Assembly: GCF_000482805.1 (NCBI RefSeq)
Contig: NZ_KI519503.1
Coordinates: 96,001 to 160,000, forward strand
DNA from: Deinococcus murrayi DSM 11303
GTDB lineage: Bacteria > Deinococcota > Deinococci > Deinococcales > Deinococcaceae
DNA: 64,000 bases
Reading direction: 5' to 3'
Below are positions 1 to 9,327 of the stretch, piece by piece. Within the stretch, counting starts at the first letter, position 1. Each line of letters starts with the position of its first letter. Under the pieces are notes generated by a model. It worked only from the letters and a program-made list of their open reading frames with translations, was not told the DNA's origin and made no database searches. Both the position numbers and the translations under genes were made by a program.

Positions 1-2039
1 TCCGCTTTTCCTAGGGCGCGGGCCAACTGTTCGTCGGTGGCGGCGACGTTGCGTCGCAACCAATCTAGGGCAGTGTCACGGGTTCCGAAATGCTGCAAGG
101 CCTCGGCCACGAAAAGGGTGAGTTCTCGCCTCTGCGGTTCCCAGGCCTGCCGAGGTCGCCGATAGCCATTGCCGGCCCAGCCCATCACGTCCAGAGAAGC
201 GATGACGAAAGAAGCTGGCTCGATGCGGTAGCCCGTGAATGCCTCGACCAGCTTCCGCAGCTGAGAGTGATGGATGACGCCCCCATAGAGGCCTCCCAGG
301 TACCGGGCGCACTCCCGGAGTCCTCCGACGTCCTGGGGTCGCCGAACCAGGTAGCCGCCCGCCGTGACACGGTAGCCGTTGGCCCCGGCGTTGACCTGCT
401 CGGCACTCAGGCCGAGGGCCCCAAGATGCGGGGCAGCCACGACGGGTCGCCGGTCGACGCCGTATTCTCGTGCTCGGCGCGGCAACTCTTCCAGAAGGGT
501 CTGCCGCTGCCGGGGCGTAAACGTGACGGAGGACGTGGGAGCAGGCGCCGCGGCAATGGCGCGGGCCAGCCGCATCATGGCCACACTCAGGTCGAGGTCG
601 AGCAGGCCGCCCTCGCTGGTTCCCTCACCATTTCGGCCCCGCTGCCAGGCTTGCTCGCGGTAGTCTCGGCCCTGGAGCGGTGTGGCGGCCTCCCACAACG
701 TCTGCGGTACCGTCACGGGGCCTTGCCGTGGGCCGTAGGGGGGAACGTACCCGGCGCTATGTTCCCCGCACACCAGGAGCCGGTAGGGGAGAGCCGCGCT
801 TGTCCAGCGGATGCTGAGCCGTCCTGCGCGGTGTTGCCGGACCAGGTCCGGCGGCAGTTCGCCCTCGCCGCACAGGAGCAGGTTCACCGTGATGTTCCTG
901 TCGTCGCAGCGGCGTAGCAGGAACTCCAGCACCTCCGGTTGCGCGAGGACGTCCTGGCGCGGGCCTTGCAACCAGTAGGTATGCCCGGTGGCCGCTCGCC
1001 ATGGCTCGGTGGGGCTGAGTGCCGTCTTAAACCCGCCCCGAAAAGGAAGCAGGCTCAGTTTCTGTCCTGCTTGAACGTCCAGCAGGTCAAACAGTTCGGC
1101 GAACTCTCCTCCAAGTTGGCCGTGCTGCGCCGTGACCCGGAGCGGGGGAAACCTGTCTACCTGACCGTCCACATCGAGGTACAGCAGGAAGTGCTCAGGG
1201 TAGCCGCTGGCGGGAACACTGCCCGCCGCCAAATCCGTTTCGGTTATCCACCACTCCTGTGTGCGGCTTGGGACACTGTGCAAGCCACGGCGAATGAACA
1301 GGCCACCGGGGAGGCGTTCGAACTGCAACCGCAGGAGCTGCTGCTCAAGCAGCGCCTCACTAGCGGGCCGATCGAGGTCTGGATGGTCGCCGAGGAGGTC
1401 ATTGAGCACCACCTCAGCCCCTGTGGGCACCACGAAGTCGGCGCTTCGCGCAGACACCTCGAAGACCAAAGGGTTGGCGGTCGTCCAAACCGTGACCTGA
1501 CCTCTGTACACACCGGCCTGCTGGGGCCGGGCAGCCAGAAAGATGTGGTTGGCCTCGTGGCGGGCCTCCACCCAATCGGGGGTCGACACGCCGGTGACCT
1601 GCACGTCGGCTGCCGTACCGTACCCCTCGTTCCGCACCTCAAAGTGCACCTCGCGCGTCCCGAGCGCCCCGCCCTGATAGCTGGTGGCGGCAAGGGGTGG
1701 ACGGGGACGCTCGGCGTGAGCACGGAGTTTGGCTTCGAAGGGCCGGCGGTCCGCTGCGTAGGGATTCCAGCGGCGCACGTTGAGCCGCACGCCGTCCGCG
1801 CTGCGGATGTCCCCGACGAGCATTTCCCTGGCATAGGGCGTCCAAGTCAGCACGGGACTGAGGGTTACCGCCCGTTGCAGGTCGCTCAGCGTGAGGTGCG
1901 GTCCCAGATAGCCGCGCAGCAGCTGCAGCAGGGCGGCAGCAGGCAGGGTCAGATTGCTGCTGGCGTTCACAAATCTGCTCTCCAGCAGCTTGGCCAGCAG
2001 GGCCATTTCCAGTTCACGTGCGACTAGGATCGCGTCCAC
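1..2039 (-). CDS. Large protein of unknown function, last gene of the defence-like operon (3' end outside window)
   Basis: The reading frame is open from a GTG at 2039 to the left edge of the window, about 679 codons with no stop, so the C-terminus is missing. The GTG follows an AAGGAGG box by 7 nt and lies 13 bp inside the end of the helicase gene, which suggests translational coupling. I do not recognise the family. Roughly residues 130-150 (EVHFEVRNEGYGTAADVQV) read like an immunoglobulin-fold CARDB-type strand pair, and the middle part (near residues 340-420) alternates hydrophobic strands and helices. No Walker, nuclease or methylase motif was seen, no membrane segment and no signal peptide. 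Being fourth behind a nuclease, an ATPase and a helicase, it is plausibly a target-recognition or scaffold subunit; that is inference only. CDS call confident, role unknown. Confidence 0.75.
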   Translation of the reverse strand, partial: MDAILVARELEMALLAKLLESRFVNASSNLTLPAAALLQLLRGYLGPHLTLSDLQRAVTLSPVLTWTPYAREMLVGDIRSADGVRLNVRRWNPYAADRRPFEAKLRAHAERPRPPLAATSYQGGALGTREVHFEVRNEGYGTAADVQVTGVSTPDWVEARHEANHIFLAARPQQAGVYRGQVTVWTTANPLVFEVSARSADFVVPTGAEVVLNDLLGDHPDLDRPASEALLEQQLLRLQFERLPGGLFIRRGLHSVPSRTQEWWITETDLAAGSVPASGYPEHFLLYLDVDGQVDRFPPLRVTAQHGQLGGEFAELFDLLDVQAGQKLSLLPFRGGFKTALSPTEPWRAATGHTYWLQGPRQDVLAQPEVLEFLLRRCDDRNITVNLLLCGEGELPPDLVRQHRAGRLSIRWTSAALPYRLLVCGEHSAGYVPPYGPRQGPVTVPQTLWEAATPLQGRDYREQAWQRGRNGEGTSEGGLLDLDLSVAMMRLARAIAAAPAPTSSVTFTPRQRQTLLEELPRRAREYGVDRRPVVAAPHLGALGLSAEQVNAGANGYRVTAGGYLVRRPQDVGGLRECARYLGGLYGGVIHHSQLRKLVEAFTGYRIEPASFVIASLDVMGWAGNGYRRPRQAWEPQRRELTLFVAEALQHFGTRDTALDWLRRNVAATDEQLARALGKA

Positions 2040-5000
2040 TTTTGTGCCTCCTTGAGTCCGGCTTCTGTCAGGGCCAGCACGGCGTAACCGCCCTCGGTGC
2101 GGGGAATGACCTTGCCCTCCTGGATGAGGCGGTCGATGGCCGCCCCAATCTTTTGGTCGTCCACAAAGCGCAGCAGGCGGTAACCGGGAGCGGAGCGTTC
2201 AAACATCGAAAACGGCTTAAAGGTGGCCCCGCGTTGCTGCCCTTCCTCGCCGCGCAACAACTGAATCAGCGTGCCGCGACCCCGCGCCCTGCCCGTGCCC
2301 CCAGACGCTTGGTGGAAGTAGTGCATCATGCGCAGCACCTCGCGTTCCGGGTTCCAGATGTCTGCGAGGTTTTGCGAGGGCTGACCGCTCCACGGCAGGC
2401 TGAGGTCAGGGGCGCAGACGTCGCAGCGTCCGCACTGCTGGTAACTGCGCCTCTCGGCGTCAAAATAGGCATGAAGCTGGTATTCGCGGCACCCCTGGGC
2501 CGTGAGGAACTGCTCAAACTCCTCGAAGCGCCGTAGCTTCTGCTCGCGCAGCTCCCTGCATTTCGCCGCGTACGCTTTGAGGTCCCAGCGGCGGATGCGG
2601 ACATCCAGGGCCGGAGCCAGAGGATTCACGCCCAAGTGTCCCTCCTGGGCATAGGCGTGCAGTTTTTCCTGCAAAGCCTCCGCCTGGGGGACGCCGAATC
2701 GGCGGCTAAGGTGCACCGCGCCGCTCTCGCTGAGCAGCTCTCTGACCTGAGGGTCATCGGGGACATCAACGCCGTAGAGCGGAAAGACCCGGTACGGACC
2801 GGGCACGAAGTTGGCCTCCACCACGCCGGCCTCCTGGAGAAGATGCAGCACGGTCGAGAGGCGCGAGATGTCCACGTCTTCGTCGGCCAGCTCCCGCTCG
2901 GTGGGATAGGTCGCTGCACTGATGCGTGTCAGCAGCGCTTCCACGTCCTTTTCGCTGGGATAAGTTTTCCCAATCAGGTTCGCGGCGCGTCGGCGCAGGT
3001 TGCCGGACTTCAGCAGCACGGCATAAGCGGGGTTTCCGTCCCGCCCCGCACGGCCCGCCTCCTGGACATACGCTTCGAGCGAGAGGGGCGCGTCGTAGTG
3101 CACGACCAACCGAATGTCTGGCGCATCGACGCCCATCCCAAAGGCGTTCGTGGCGACCATCACCTGAAGCTCACGGTCCTGGAAGAGTTCAACGAGTTCG
3201 GCGCGGATGGCGGGGGAGAGGCCCGCGTGATAAGCCTCGGCGCGGATGCCCACCTCGCCCAGCAGGGCCGCGACCCGTTCGGTTCCGTCGCGGCTGCCGA
3301 CATAGACGATGACCCGCCCATCTCGGCCCTCGTCGGTGCGGCGCAGGCCCTGAATCAAATCCACCAGGATTTGGTCTCGGTTTCCCTTGGTGGTAGAAAT
3401 CACCCGGTAATGCAGGTTGGGGCGCTCTACGGGCCGCGTCTCGTGAACGGGGGACTGCATGCCGAGCAACTGCATCAGTTGGTGCTGCACTTGAGGGGTG
3501 GCCGTCGCGGTGAAAGCGGAAATCGGCGGGCGCAGGCCCCAGTCCTTCAGCGTCTCATGCACCTTGAGGTAGTCCGGGCGGAAGTCGTGGCCCCATTCGG
3601 TGAGGCAGTGCGCCTCGTCATACACCACCCGTGCCGGAGGACGGGTCCGCAAGAGTTCTTGGAGGTCTTTGCTGCGGCTGACCCGTTCGGGCGCGGCATA
3701 CAGCAGCTTCACCTCGCCCTGTTCTGCTTCCCGCAGTTGCGCGAGCTGCTCGCCGCGTGACATTCCCCCCCACAGCCCCGCCGCAGGAAGGCCGAGCTGC
3801 TGCAGCCGCAGCACTTGGTCTTGCATCAGGGCGACCAACGGCGAAACCACCAGCGTGTACCCCTCTGACAGCAGCGCGGGGAGCTGAAAGATGACGCTTT
3901 TGCCGGAGCCGGTGGGCAGCACGGTGAGCAGGTCGCGCCCGCTGAGCGCCGCCAACATCCCGCGGAGCTGCCCTGGGCGGAGCTGCGCGCCGGGTAGCTC
4001 AAAGGCCTCCCGCAAGCCCCGCTCCAGAATGTCGGGCCAGACCTCGCGGGGATGCGAGGCGAGCAAGTCCCGCAGCTCCGCCAGCAAGCGACCCTTGGCG
4101 GACAGGAGAGGAGGCATGGCCAGCGTCTTCCCGTACAGCTTGCCCAGGGCGTCGTACAGCGCCTCGCGGCTATCCAGGCGTTTAATATTGCCGGGTGGCA
4201 CGGGCAACGCACCCAGGAAGCGGCCCTGATAGTGGCTGACCGGGAGGCGCTTGTCCCACAGCACAAAAGCACCTGACCCACTGCGCTTCCGGTCGTCGCG
4301 CACAAGGCGGCCAAAGGCCTGCACGAACTTGAGGACCGCTCGCGGTAGGTAGATGGTGTTCCAGAACTTCTCGAAGTTGCCTAGGGCCACCCGCTGCTGG
4401 CTGAGCACCACGTCAGGGATGGGAAACGGAAGGCGGTCTAGGCTCACCATGCTGAGGTCGCGAATATCTACGCCCTGCATAAATCCGGCGGACCCCAGCG
4501 CCGTTCCCGTCTCCTGGCGGCTCAGCTCGCGCACCACACGGTCTGAGCCGTCATGAACGCTAGAGAGGTGCGGAACGCCTGCCTCGCGCAGGACTTTGGA
4601 AACGCCCCGCTGACGCTCGTTGGCTGTCAAGATGTGGAGGGAACGGTGCGGCAGTTGCGGCGCGAGGGAGGAGAGTTCTTGCCCGGCCAGGGCGGCAAAG
4701 GTGGGCTGCCGGGTTAGGGGAAGGTGCCCGGCGAGCAGGACTTGTCCGAGGGCATAGGGCAGCGTAGGGGGAAGAGTCAGAAACCGGGCCGCTGGCAGCC
4801 CCAGTTCGCCCTGAAAGAGGCCAAAGTCTGCGGTTTCCCCCTCGCCCTGAGCCGCTTCGCTTCCGGGAATGCGCAGGGTGGCGCTCGTGAAGACCACAGA
4901 CTTGAGGCTTTTCCAGAGGGGCGAGAGCCGTTCATGGATCCACAGCGGCACGCTCCACAAACTGCCATCTTCATCATTGGCGCTCACGGCATACACGTCG

Positions 5001-7309
5001 TGGCCGGGGTCGCGGCCCAACAAACCCTTCAGCGCCTCGTGGACCGCGTCCAGACGGCCAGCCAGAATCTCGACCTCCTCCCGTAGAGCGGGCAGTTGCG
5101 ACAGTTCGCGCAGGTATCCGGCCAGCAGAGGCAGGCGCCTCAGGAGTCGCTGGCCAGTTTCCCGAACGGCCCGGAACTCCGGCGAGTCGGCCTGGGCGGG
5201 CGTGATGGCCGCCGTGAACCCGAAGCCCGTGCTGCCCTGACCGTACTGCATGGCAAAAGTGCGCAGTGCCCGGTGCCAGAGGCTCAAGTCCTCCCGAACA
5301 TCGTCCAGCTTCGGCACCAGTCGGCGCACGAGGGCCACGACCTCATAGGCTTTGTGCTCGGTGGCCTGCCGCTCGGCTCCGCTCAGGAAGCCCTGCTCGT
5401 TGACCACCCGGCGCTTCCACGCGCCAAAGGCCCGCAACAACTCGCCTGGCAGGTCACTTTGGCGCGAAAGCCAATCTTGGGTGGGGTCCAGCAAGCGGTC
5501 AGGCGACTGCGGCGCGTCGCTGATGAGACTTTGCAACTGAGAGAGTAACTCCCGGCCACTGCTGTGGCGGTTGGGGGAGGTGCCCAGCAGAGTGAGCAGG
5601 TCGCGTCCGACTTGCTCTGCCTCGGCTCCCAGACGGCGTGGCCGCTGCTCCAGCAGCTCATTGAGCAGCGCCCGCAGCCCCTGCACACTGACTTCCCGCC
5701 GCAGGGCATTCTGCGCGGCCTCGCTGAGGTCGTGTGCCTCGTCAATCACCAGGCGCGTGAGCGGAAGTCCCCCTAACTCGTCCTGGCCTTGAATCAAGGT
5801 TTGGAAGAGCAGGGCGTGGTTAATCACGATGACTTGCGCCTGCTCCCGCGCTCTGAAGAGCGGAGAGTAGGCGCAGGTCTGATGAAACGTGCACGCCTCC
5901 GAACACCGGGCGCGCACCGTCGCCACCGTCTGGCGTAACCGCTGGTAATCGGCGGAATACCGCAGCGGGGTGGGAGGAAGGTGGTCAAACTCTCCAAGCG
6001 CGGCGTGCAGGAGGAAAAGTGCGGCGGCGCGCGCCTCTCCGGGGGGCATGAACAGCAGGCCGGTGTCCGGGTCATGCTTGCTCAGGAGCCAGTGGGCGAG
6101 CCGGTCGGGGCAGAGATAGTTGGCTTGGCCCTTGAGGGCCAGCACGTTGAGGTTGAACCCTGCCTCCCGCAGGGCCTCGGCCTCGGCCAACACTTGGTTT
6201 TGCAGCTGCCGCGTGTGCGTGCTCACCAGAATGGGTTCGCGTGCGCGGCCCTGCAACAGGGCGGGCAGCAGGTAACCACGCGTCTTCCCGGTGCCCGTGG
6301 GGGCCTCAATCACACTGAACCCGCCCCTCTGGAGGGTCCGCGTCACCTCGTCCAGCATCCGTTCCTGTCCCGGACGCGGTGAACTCAGCATCTCGCGCCA
6401 GTTGCGGGGGGTCTGCCCTGCCTCATGGCATACCCAAGTACGCTCCGCTTCTCGCCGCAGCGCGGTCGCTGCGAGCCGCTGCACCTCGGAAGCTGTCGCT
6501 GCCGGACGCGACCACGCGAGGCGAAACTCTGGGACAGGCAGAAGTTGGAGAAGCTCCCTGTCTAGAGCCGGAAAAGCTCGCAAGCGGGTGACGCAGGCAT
6601 TTACCACCCGCAGGGTGGCGCGGCAGTCTTCCAGAGCGCGGTGGGCCGAAGCGTGGGTCTGGCCCGCGACCCAGGCGTGCAATGATTCCAGTTGATAGAC
6701 TTCGGGCGGCTCCGGGTCGCGGGCAAAGGCAAGCGGCGCGAGAAGGAGAGAATCGAGCAGGGGGCGTGCTCCCAAGTCGATCTTCGCCGCCTCCAGAGCG
6801 CGGCGCAACACCGGTACGTCATAGCGCTGGCCGTTGTGGGCCAGCAGAGCCGAGTCGTCCAACCAGGTCCTAAACTCGGTGAGCGCCTGCTGTACTGGAA
6901 CACCCGCCTCTTGCAACTCCTCTGCTGTCAAGCCGGTGAGCTGCGCCACCTCCTTTGGCAGCAGCACCCCCCGAATCAAACGGTGGAAATGGTCAATCTC
7001 CTGGCCGTTCCGGACTCGCACAGCAGCCAACTCCAGAATCTGCGCTTCGTCGGGGTCGGCGGACGTGGCCTCAAGATCGAAGATGACGTACTCAGACAAC
7101 TGGCGCGTGGCGTCATCGGCGGACACGGCTGCGTCCACCTGTTCGGGCAGGATGAGTCGCCCTCCCTCCTCCAGGATGCGCCCCTCACTGGTTTGCACCA
7201 CTTTGGTCAGGGCACCCACCGTTCGCGCCACGCCGAGTCGTATCAGCTCTTCGGGGGTGCTGGGACCACGGGTACGGAGGGCCGCTACGACCCTGTCCTC
7301 AATCGACAA
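2024..7309 (-). CDS. DEDDh exonuclease / DinG-like Fe-S helicase / RecQ helicase fusion protein
   Basis: This 1761-residue protein carries three enzymes in one chain. Residues about 73-245 form a DEDDh 3'-5' exonuclease: FDLEATS (D78, E80), the AHN...YD motif near 157-164 and HRALED (H223, D228). Residues about 305-1010 form a DinG/XPD-type helicase with APTGTGKT (336-343), DEAH (523-526), a TSAT motif near 805, QAFGRLVR near 1000, and four cysteines (C400, C469, C473, C479) placed like the family's 4Fe-4S cluster. Residues about 1110-1761 form a RecQ helicase with LPTGSGKS, YDEAHCLTEWGHDFRP, FTATATP, GRAGRDG, a cysteine cluster near 1603-1633 typical of the RecQ zinc site, and a C-terminal winged-helix-like tail. 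All active motifs look intact. The start is TTG at 7309 behind GAGGTGAGG. Exonuclease-DinG proteins and RecQ are usually separate; the triple fusion is unusual. Confidence 0.93.
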   Translation of the reverse strand: MSIEDRVVAALRTRGPSTPEELIRLGVARTVGALTKVVQTSEGRILEEGGRLILPEQVDAAVSADDATRQLSEYVIFDLEATSADPDEAQILELAAVRVRNGQEIDHFHRLIRGVLLPKEVAQLTGLTAEELQEAGVPVQQALTEFRTWLDDSALLAHNGQRYDVPVLRRALEAAKIDLGARPLLDSLLLAPLAFARDPEPPEVYQLESLHAWVAGQTHASAHRALEDCRATLRVVNACVTRLRAFPALDRELLQLLPVPEFRLAWSRPAATASEVQRLAATALRREAERTWVCHEAGQTPRNWREMLSSPRPGQERMLDEVTRTLQRGGFSVIEAPTGTGKTRGYLLPALLQGRAREPILVSTHTRQLQNQVLAEAEALREAGFNLNVLALKGQANYLCPDRLAHWLLSKHDPDTGLLFMPPGEARAAALFLLHAALGEFDHLPPTPLRYSADYQRLRQTVATVRARCSEACTFHQTCAYSPLFRAREQAQVIVINHALLFQTLIQGQDELGGLPLTRLVIDEAHDLSEAAQNALRREVSVQGLRALLNELLEQRPRRLGAEAEQVGRDLLTLLGTSPNRHSSGRELLSQLQSLISDAPQSPDRLLDPTQDWLSRQSDLPGELLRAFGAWKRRVVNEQGFLSGAERQATEHKAYEVVALVRRLVPKLDDVREDLSLWHRALRTFAMQYGQGSTGFGFTAAITPAQADSPEFRAVRETGQRLLRRLPLLAGYLRELSQLPALREEVEILAGRLDAVHEALKGLLGRDPGHDVYAVSANDEDGSLWSVPLWIHERLSPLWKSLKSVVFTSATLRIPGSEAAQGEGETADFGLFQGELGLPAARFLTLPPTLPYALGQVLLAGHLPLTRQPTFAALAGQELSSLAPQLPHRSLHILTANERQRGVSKVLREAGVPHLSSVHDGSDRVVRELSRQETGTALGSAGFMQGVDIRDLSMVSLDRLPFPIPDVVLSQQRVALGNFEKFWNTIYLPRAVLKFVQAFGRLVRDDRKRSGSGAFVLWDKRLPVSHYQGRFLGALPVPPGNIKRLDSREALYDALGKLYGKTLAMPPLLSAKGRLLAELRDLLASHPREVWPDILERGLREAFELPGAQLRPGQLRGMLAALSGRDLLTVLPTGSGKSVIFQLPALLSEGYTLVVSPLVALMQDQVLRLQQLGLPAAGLWGGMSRGEQLAQLREAEQGEVKLLYAAPERVSRSKDLQELLRTRPPARVVYDEAHCLTEWGHDFRPDYLKVHETLKDWGLRPPISAFTATATPQVQHQLMQLLGMQSPVHETRPVERPNLHYRVISTTKGNRDQILVDLIQGLRRTDEGRDGRVIVYVGSRDGTERVAALLGEVGIRAEAYHAGLSPAIRAELVELFQDRELQVMVATNAFGMGVDAPDIRLVVHYDAPLSLEAYVQEAGRAGRDGNPAYAVLLKSGNLRRRAANLIGKTYPSEKDVEALLTRISAATYPTERELADEDVDISRLSTVLHLLQEAGVVEANFVPGPYRVFPLYGVDVPDDPQVRELLSESGAVHLSRRFGVPQAEALQEKLHAYAQEGHLGVNPLAPALDVRIRRWDLKAYAAKCRELREQKLRRFEEFEQFLTAQGCREYQLHAYFDAERRSYQQCGRCDVCAPDLSLPWSGQPSQNLADIWNPEREVLRMMHYFHQASGGTGRARGRGTLIQLLRGEEGQQRGATFKPFSMFERSAPGYRLLRFVDDQKIGAAIDRLIQEGKVIPRTEGGYAVLALTEAGLKEAQKWTRS

Positions 7310-7497
7310 GCCTCACCTCATCGAGGGATTGTTGACAGCCCTTCAAGATGAAGCAATGGTAAGGCCCTTTCCTTGCCCATGGGGCGCAAATGGGGCCAGA
7401 CGGGCTGGCCGTCCTTCATGCTTCCTTAACTTCATGTGAGTACCGGGTTCCTGGTGCCTCTCCGCGGCCCTTACAGGCTGCATGCACCCGTCACGGC
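7310..7497 (-). other. Intergenic gap between ATPase and helicase genes
   Basis: This 188-bp gap separates the McrB-like gene from the helicase gene on the same strand. It holds a short hairpin, GGCCAG/CTGGCC with a 5-nt loop at 7394-7410, without a T tract. A weak promoter-like pair (TTGCTT, 17 nt, AACAAT on the minus strand) precedes the helicase start. Nothing else was recognised; the two gene pairs may be separately transcribed. Confidence 0.3.
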
Positions 7498-9327
7498 TCA
7501 GAAGGCAACGGTAGTCCTGGCTTGCTCCACCTGGAGCTGCAGCTCCCGCAGTCCGTGCTGCCCCGCATGCGCCGCAAGCTGCTCCAGGTCAGCTTGGGTC
7601 AAATGGGCGAGATAGCCCCTTATCAAGGTGGAGAGGGCCGCATCGAGCGTCATGCCAGTCTGCACGTATTCCAGGACTTCGCTCATAAAGTGGGTGCCCA
7701 CCATCACGGCACCGCGCAACCGTCCCTGCGGGCGGTCCTGTAGCCCCCCGGTTCCCACCACGCCGTAGAGGGCGTCAAACGTCTTCTGCGGAATGCCCGA
7801 ATACTTCCGCTGGAGGTACGCTCGTTCGGACACCGGAACACTGACCTGAACACTCGTGAAGCGCCGCTGGAGGGCGGCACTCAAGTCGTGCAGCCGCGCA
7901 GTGTCCGCGTCGTTGAGGGTGCCGATGAGCAGGAAATCCGGGGGAAGAAAGACCTCCTCAGCGGCTCCGTCATCGGGGCCGACCAACGGGAGCTGCGAGC
8001 GGTACCGGGGGTCAAGCAGGGTCAGAAGCCGTCCGAAAGCCTCGTCCTGGTGGGCACGGTTGAATTCATCGATAATCAGGGCGTGCGGGCGTCCCGTGCT
8101 CTGGAGGCTCTGGAGGTGTCGCTGCGCCGCGCGGGTCACCACCCCCGGCATAAAGGCGTAACGCAAGGTGTCACCCGGCGCAACGCGCAGCCCCCCCACC
8201 ACCTCACTGCTCGTCCAGCGGGCATCGGCAGTGACGAGGGTGTAGTTCCCCTCGCCGCACAGCGCTTCGGCAAGCAAGGTGGCGAGCAGCGTTTTGCCCA
8301 CCCCCGGTGCACCTCTGAGCAGGAGAGGTCGGGAGCGCTCCAGGGTCTTGCGGGCCACCTCAACGACCTGAGGGTCCACCGCCATGCGCTCTGTCAGGGT
8401 GAGCCAGGGGTCGGGAGCTGGAGAAAGTGGTGGAGGGGGTGGCGGGGCTGGGACAGCAGGAGCAGGAGCCGCGTCCTCCGGCGCGGGCGGCGGTGGCACG
8501 GGAGCGGGTTTGGGACGGGGCGCTGGGGGTGGCGGCGGGGCTTCCGTCAACGACCGGAGCAAAGAGGACGCGAATGTGGCTGGGGCGGGGGGGGTCTGTC
8601 CATCAAGGACGGCGTAGGGTGCGGCGGAAATTCCACTGAGGGCATGGAGCATCAAGCGCCGCATGGCACTTCCTGCCAACACGGGCTGGGGTGGCGCGGA
8701 GCTTCCCGTCTCGCGCAGGGTCGCGCGCCGACTTACAAGGACGCGCCCATCTGTGCCTGGGCGTTCGAGCTGGAAGTCGTAAACGTCCGCAGCCTTCACC
8801 TTTTGCAGGCGGCGGTCCCGCTTACGAACTGTCGTCTGAAGTTCCAGGGTCCGCACAGTTTCACCCACGCTCACTGCACGGTAGGCGGTGACGGACGCTC
8901 CCGTGCGGCCAATCACGGTCTGCATCTGTCTTTTTGCCTCTGCCGTGATGGCCTGGGGGACCGCGCTGTACATCACCAAGGGTTCGCCGTCTTCATCGCT
9001 CACGACCCCTTGCAAGTAGACCGCCAGGTCGTTCCGGTCCGCGATTCCCAACACCTCGCAGACAAGGAGTTGTGGCTGCGCGGCGCTTAGGGCCAGGGCG
9101 CGGGTGGCGGAGTCGGGCCACTCAAAGGCCAAATCATGGGTAAGCCGAGGTTGCTCTGGCCGGGGCAGAGGGAGGGGCAAGAGCGGAGAGAGCAAGTTGC
9201 CGCTAGCGTCACGGCTCCAACGGCTGCCCAGGCGTGCGCGGTCTACGTCGGCCTGCTGGTCAGGTGTGAGGGCAGCGAGAGCTTCATGCGACAGCTTGTA
9301 CTGGGCGAAAACATGGATGGAAAACAT
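7498..9327 (-). CDS. McrB-like AAA+ ATPase with proline-rich linker
   Basis: The 609-residue protein has an unrecognised N-terminal part (about 1-255), a long proline/alanine linker (about 263-307) and a C-terminal AAA+ domain. That domain shows Walker A GAPGVGKT (about 339-346), Walker B ALIIDEFNRA (about 416-425), the sensor-1 strand LIGTLNDAD, close to the GTMNTAD of McrB, and the LQRRF arginine-finger region. These point to the McrB/MoxR branch of AAA+ proteins, whose rings drive a partner nuclease along DNA. The N-terminus of such proteins normally recognises the target; here it is unlike the McrB DNA-binding domain as I know it. ATG 9327 is preferred because GGAG lies 7 nt upstream; GTG 9330 is also possible. 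It overlaps the stop of the nuclease gene, as expected for two subunits of one complex. Confidence 0.88.
   Translation of the reverse strand: MFSIHVFAQYKLSHEALAALTPDQQADVDRARLGSRWSRDASGNLLSPLLPLPLPRPEQPRLTHDLAFEWPDSATRALALSAAQPQLLVCEVLGIADRNDLAVYLQGVVSDEDGEPLVMYSAVPQAITAEAKRQMQTVIGRTGASVTAYRAVSVGETVRTLELQTTVRKRDRRLQKVKAADVYDFQLERPGTDGRVLVSRRATLRETGSSAPPQPVLAGSAMRRLMLHALSGISAAPYAVLDGQTPPAPATFASSLLRSLTEAPPPPPAPRPKPAPVPPPPAPEDAAPAPAVPAPPPPPPLSPAPDPWLTLTERMAVDPQVVEVARKTLERSRPLLLRGAPGVGKTLLATLLAEALCGEGNYTLVTADARWTSSEVVGGLRVAPGDTLRYAFMPGVVTRAAQRHLQSLQSTGRPHALIIDEFNRAHQDEAFGRLLTLLDPRYRSQLPLVGPDDGAAEEVFLPPDFLLIGTLNDADTARLHDLSAALQRRFTSVQVSVPVSERAYLQRKYSGIPQKTFDALYGVVGTGGLQDRPQGRLRGAVMVGTHFMSEVLEYVQTGMTLDAALSTLIRGYLAHLTQADLEQLAAHAGQHGLRELQLQVEQARTTVAF

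Noticed and set aside
340..420. Possible phospholipase-D-like domain in the fourth defence protein
   Set aside because: The strand pattern is suggestive, but no HxK motif could be found.
939..2027. Long plus-strand open frame opposite the fourth defence-operon gene
   Set aside because: It is the antisense of the minus-strand frame, which has a good ribosome site and protein-like composition; high G+C produces such frames.
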